From contig JAJYYT010000115.1 in assembly GCA_021800645.1 (NCBI GenBank), forward strand, positions 1-6,614: DNA of 6,614 nt. Reading direction: 5' to 3'. A model generated the notes under the pieces. That model saw nothing but the letters and a program-made list of their open reading frames with translations, ran no database searches and was not told the origin of the DNA. Positions 5,933-6,614 of the stretch are shown piece by piece. Numbering within the stretch: the stretch's first letter is position 1; each line of letters starts with the position of its first letter. This DNA is from Actinomycetes bacterium (GTDB lineage: Bacteria > Actinomycetota > Acidimicrobiia > Acidimicrobiales > RAAP-2). Made by a program: the position numbers and the translations under genes.

Positions 5933-6614
5933 TCAGGTCCGCGCGATCTCGCGCTCCTCGAAGGTCTCGATCACGTCGCCCTCCTTCAAGTCCTGGTAGT
6001 CCGTGAGGCCGATGCCGCACTCGTACCCCGCCTGCACCTCGCGGACATCCTCTTTGAACCGCCGGAGTGAGCTGATCGCTCCCCGCCAGATCACGACGCC
6101 CTCGCGCAAGAACCGCACCTTCGACCCCCGCGTGATGGTGCCTTCACGGACGTAGCACCCGGCGATCGCACCGACCCTCGGGATCCGGAAGACCTGGCGC
6201 ACCTCGGCCTCACCCGTGACGACCTCTTCGGTCTCGGGCGCGAGCATGCCGAGCATCGCCGCCTCGATGTCCTCGAGCAGCTTGTAGATGATCTCGTAGG
6301 TACGGATCTCGACGTCGCTCACTGCTGCCAGCTCGCGCGCACGCCGGTCGGGGCGGACGTTGAAGCCGATGATCGTCGCGTTGGAGGCACGTGCGAGCTG
6401 CACGTCGTTCTCGGTGATCCCGCCCACGCCGCGGTGGACGAACGCGAGCTTCACGTCGTCCCGTTCCAGCTTGCGCAGGCTCTCCGTGACCGCCTCGAGC
6501 GACCCCTGGACGTCGGCCTTCAAGACGAGGTTCAGCGTCGCTTGACCCCCTGGCGGACCTCCTCGTCCATCCTCCGCTCGGCGCGCTCGCGCGCCATCTG
6601 GGCCTCGGTCCGGA
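5933..6614 (-). CDS. infB: Translation initiation factor IF-2, C-terminal part, with an apparent frame break near 6546-6550
   Basis: IF-2 is the GTPase that brings fMet-tRNA to the 30S subunit and promotes subunit joining. The visible part begins after the G domain. From LNLVLKADVQGSLEAV (about 6535 downward) through NVRPD, RTYEIIYKLLEDIEAAM, GYECGIGL and the C-terminal ETFEEREI it matches the C1/C2 domains; the last domain binds the fMet-tRNA. The TGA stop is at 5933-5935. Upstream of about 6551 the family-like, GC3-rich coding is in a different frame (TEAQMARERAERRMDEE, from about 6612), which reaches a TGA at 6532-6534. One extra G in the minus-strand G5 run (6546-6550), or a -1 slip there, joins the two frames as RQGGQATLNLVLK. 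The downstream frame is also open to the window edge, but its upstream codons have poor GC3 and no IF-2 similarity. Identity is certain; intactness is not. Confidence 0.93.
   Translation of the reverse strand, partial: PDRGPDGARARRAEDGRGGPPGGQATLNLVLKADVQGSLEAVTESLRKLERDDVKLAFVHRGVGGITENDVQLARASNATIIGFNVRPDRRARELAAVSDVEIRTYEIIYKLLEDIEAAMLGMLAPETEEVVTGEAEVRQVFRIPRVGAIAGCYVREGTITRGSKVRFLREGVVIWRGAISSLRRFKEDVREVQAGYECGIGLTDYQDLKEGDVIETFEEREIART

Noticed and set aside
5928..6020. Longer rbfA start at 6020
   Set aside because: It would overlap infB by almost 90 bases and adds residues unrelated to RbfA; the ATG at 5927 fits the family length.

Overview
This is a high-GC bacterial chromosome segment in which every supportable gene lies on the minus strand. 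It reads, in transcription order (right to left), infB (3' part) - rbfA - truB - ribF - rpsO - pnp - M16-family zinc peptidase (5' part). This is the classic conserved translation/RNA-metabolism cluster. The strong preference for G or C at third codon positions, the GTG and TTG starts, and a PNPase that resembles the actinobacterial type suggest an actinobacterium. A deep-branching, Acidimicrobiia-like lineage is possible, but that is inference from remembered family sequences, not a database search.

Right part (about 4618-6614). The infB 3' end encodes the fMet-tRNA-binding half of IF-2, but its reading frame appears broken near position 6546-6550. rbfA starts 5 bases after infB and ends in a run of Ala-Glu-Arg repeats. 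rbfA and truB overlap by 4 bases (GTGA). Together they supply initiation factor, 30S maturation factor and tRNA pseudouridine-55 synthase.

Middle (about 2973-4617). ribF (riboflavin kinase/FAD synthetase) follows truB after 35 bases. The ribF-rpsO gap of about 194 bases holds three 19-bp direct repeats and several mutually exclusive hairpins in front of rpsO (S15). The rpsO-pnp gap of about 153 bases carries a hairpin just after rpsO and a 12-bp perfect palindrome in front of pnp.

Left part (1-2972). pnp encodes PNPase. It most likely starts at a TTG with a strong ribosome-binding site, and it has an unusual C-terminal tail made of SRGGE repeats (a 15-bp DNA tandem repeat), an acidic segment and a poly-arginine end. 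Its stop overlaps the GTG start of an M16 peptidase with an intact HxxEH motif, which runs off the left edge.

No mobile element, CRISPR array, tRNA or rRNA was seen, and nothing here looks like a new defence or accessory system. The interesting material is at small scale: the infB frame break, the repeat-built PNPase tail, and the structured leaders before rpsO and pnp.
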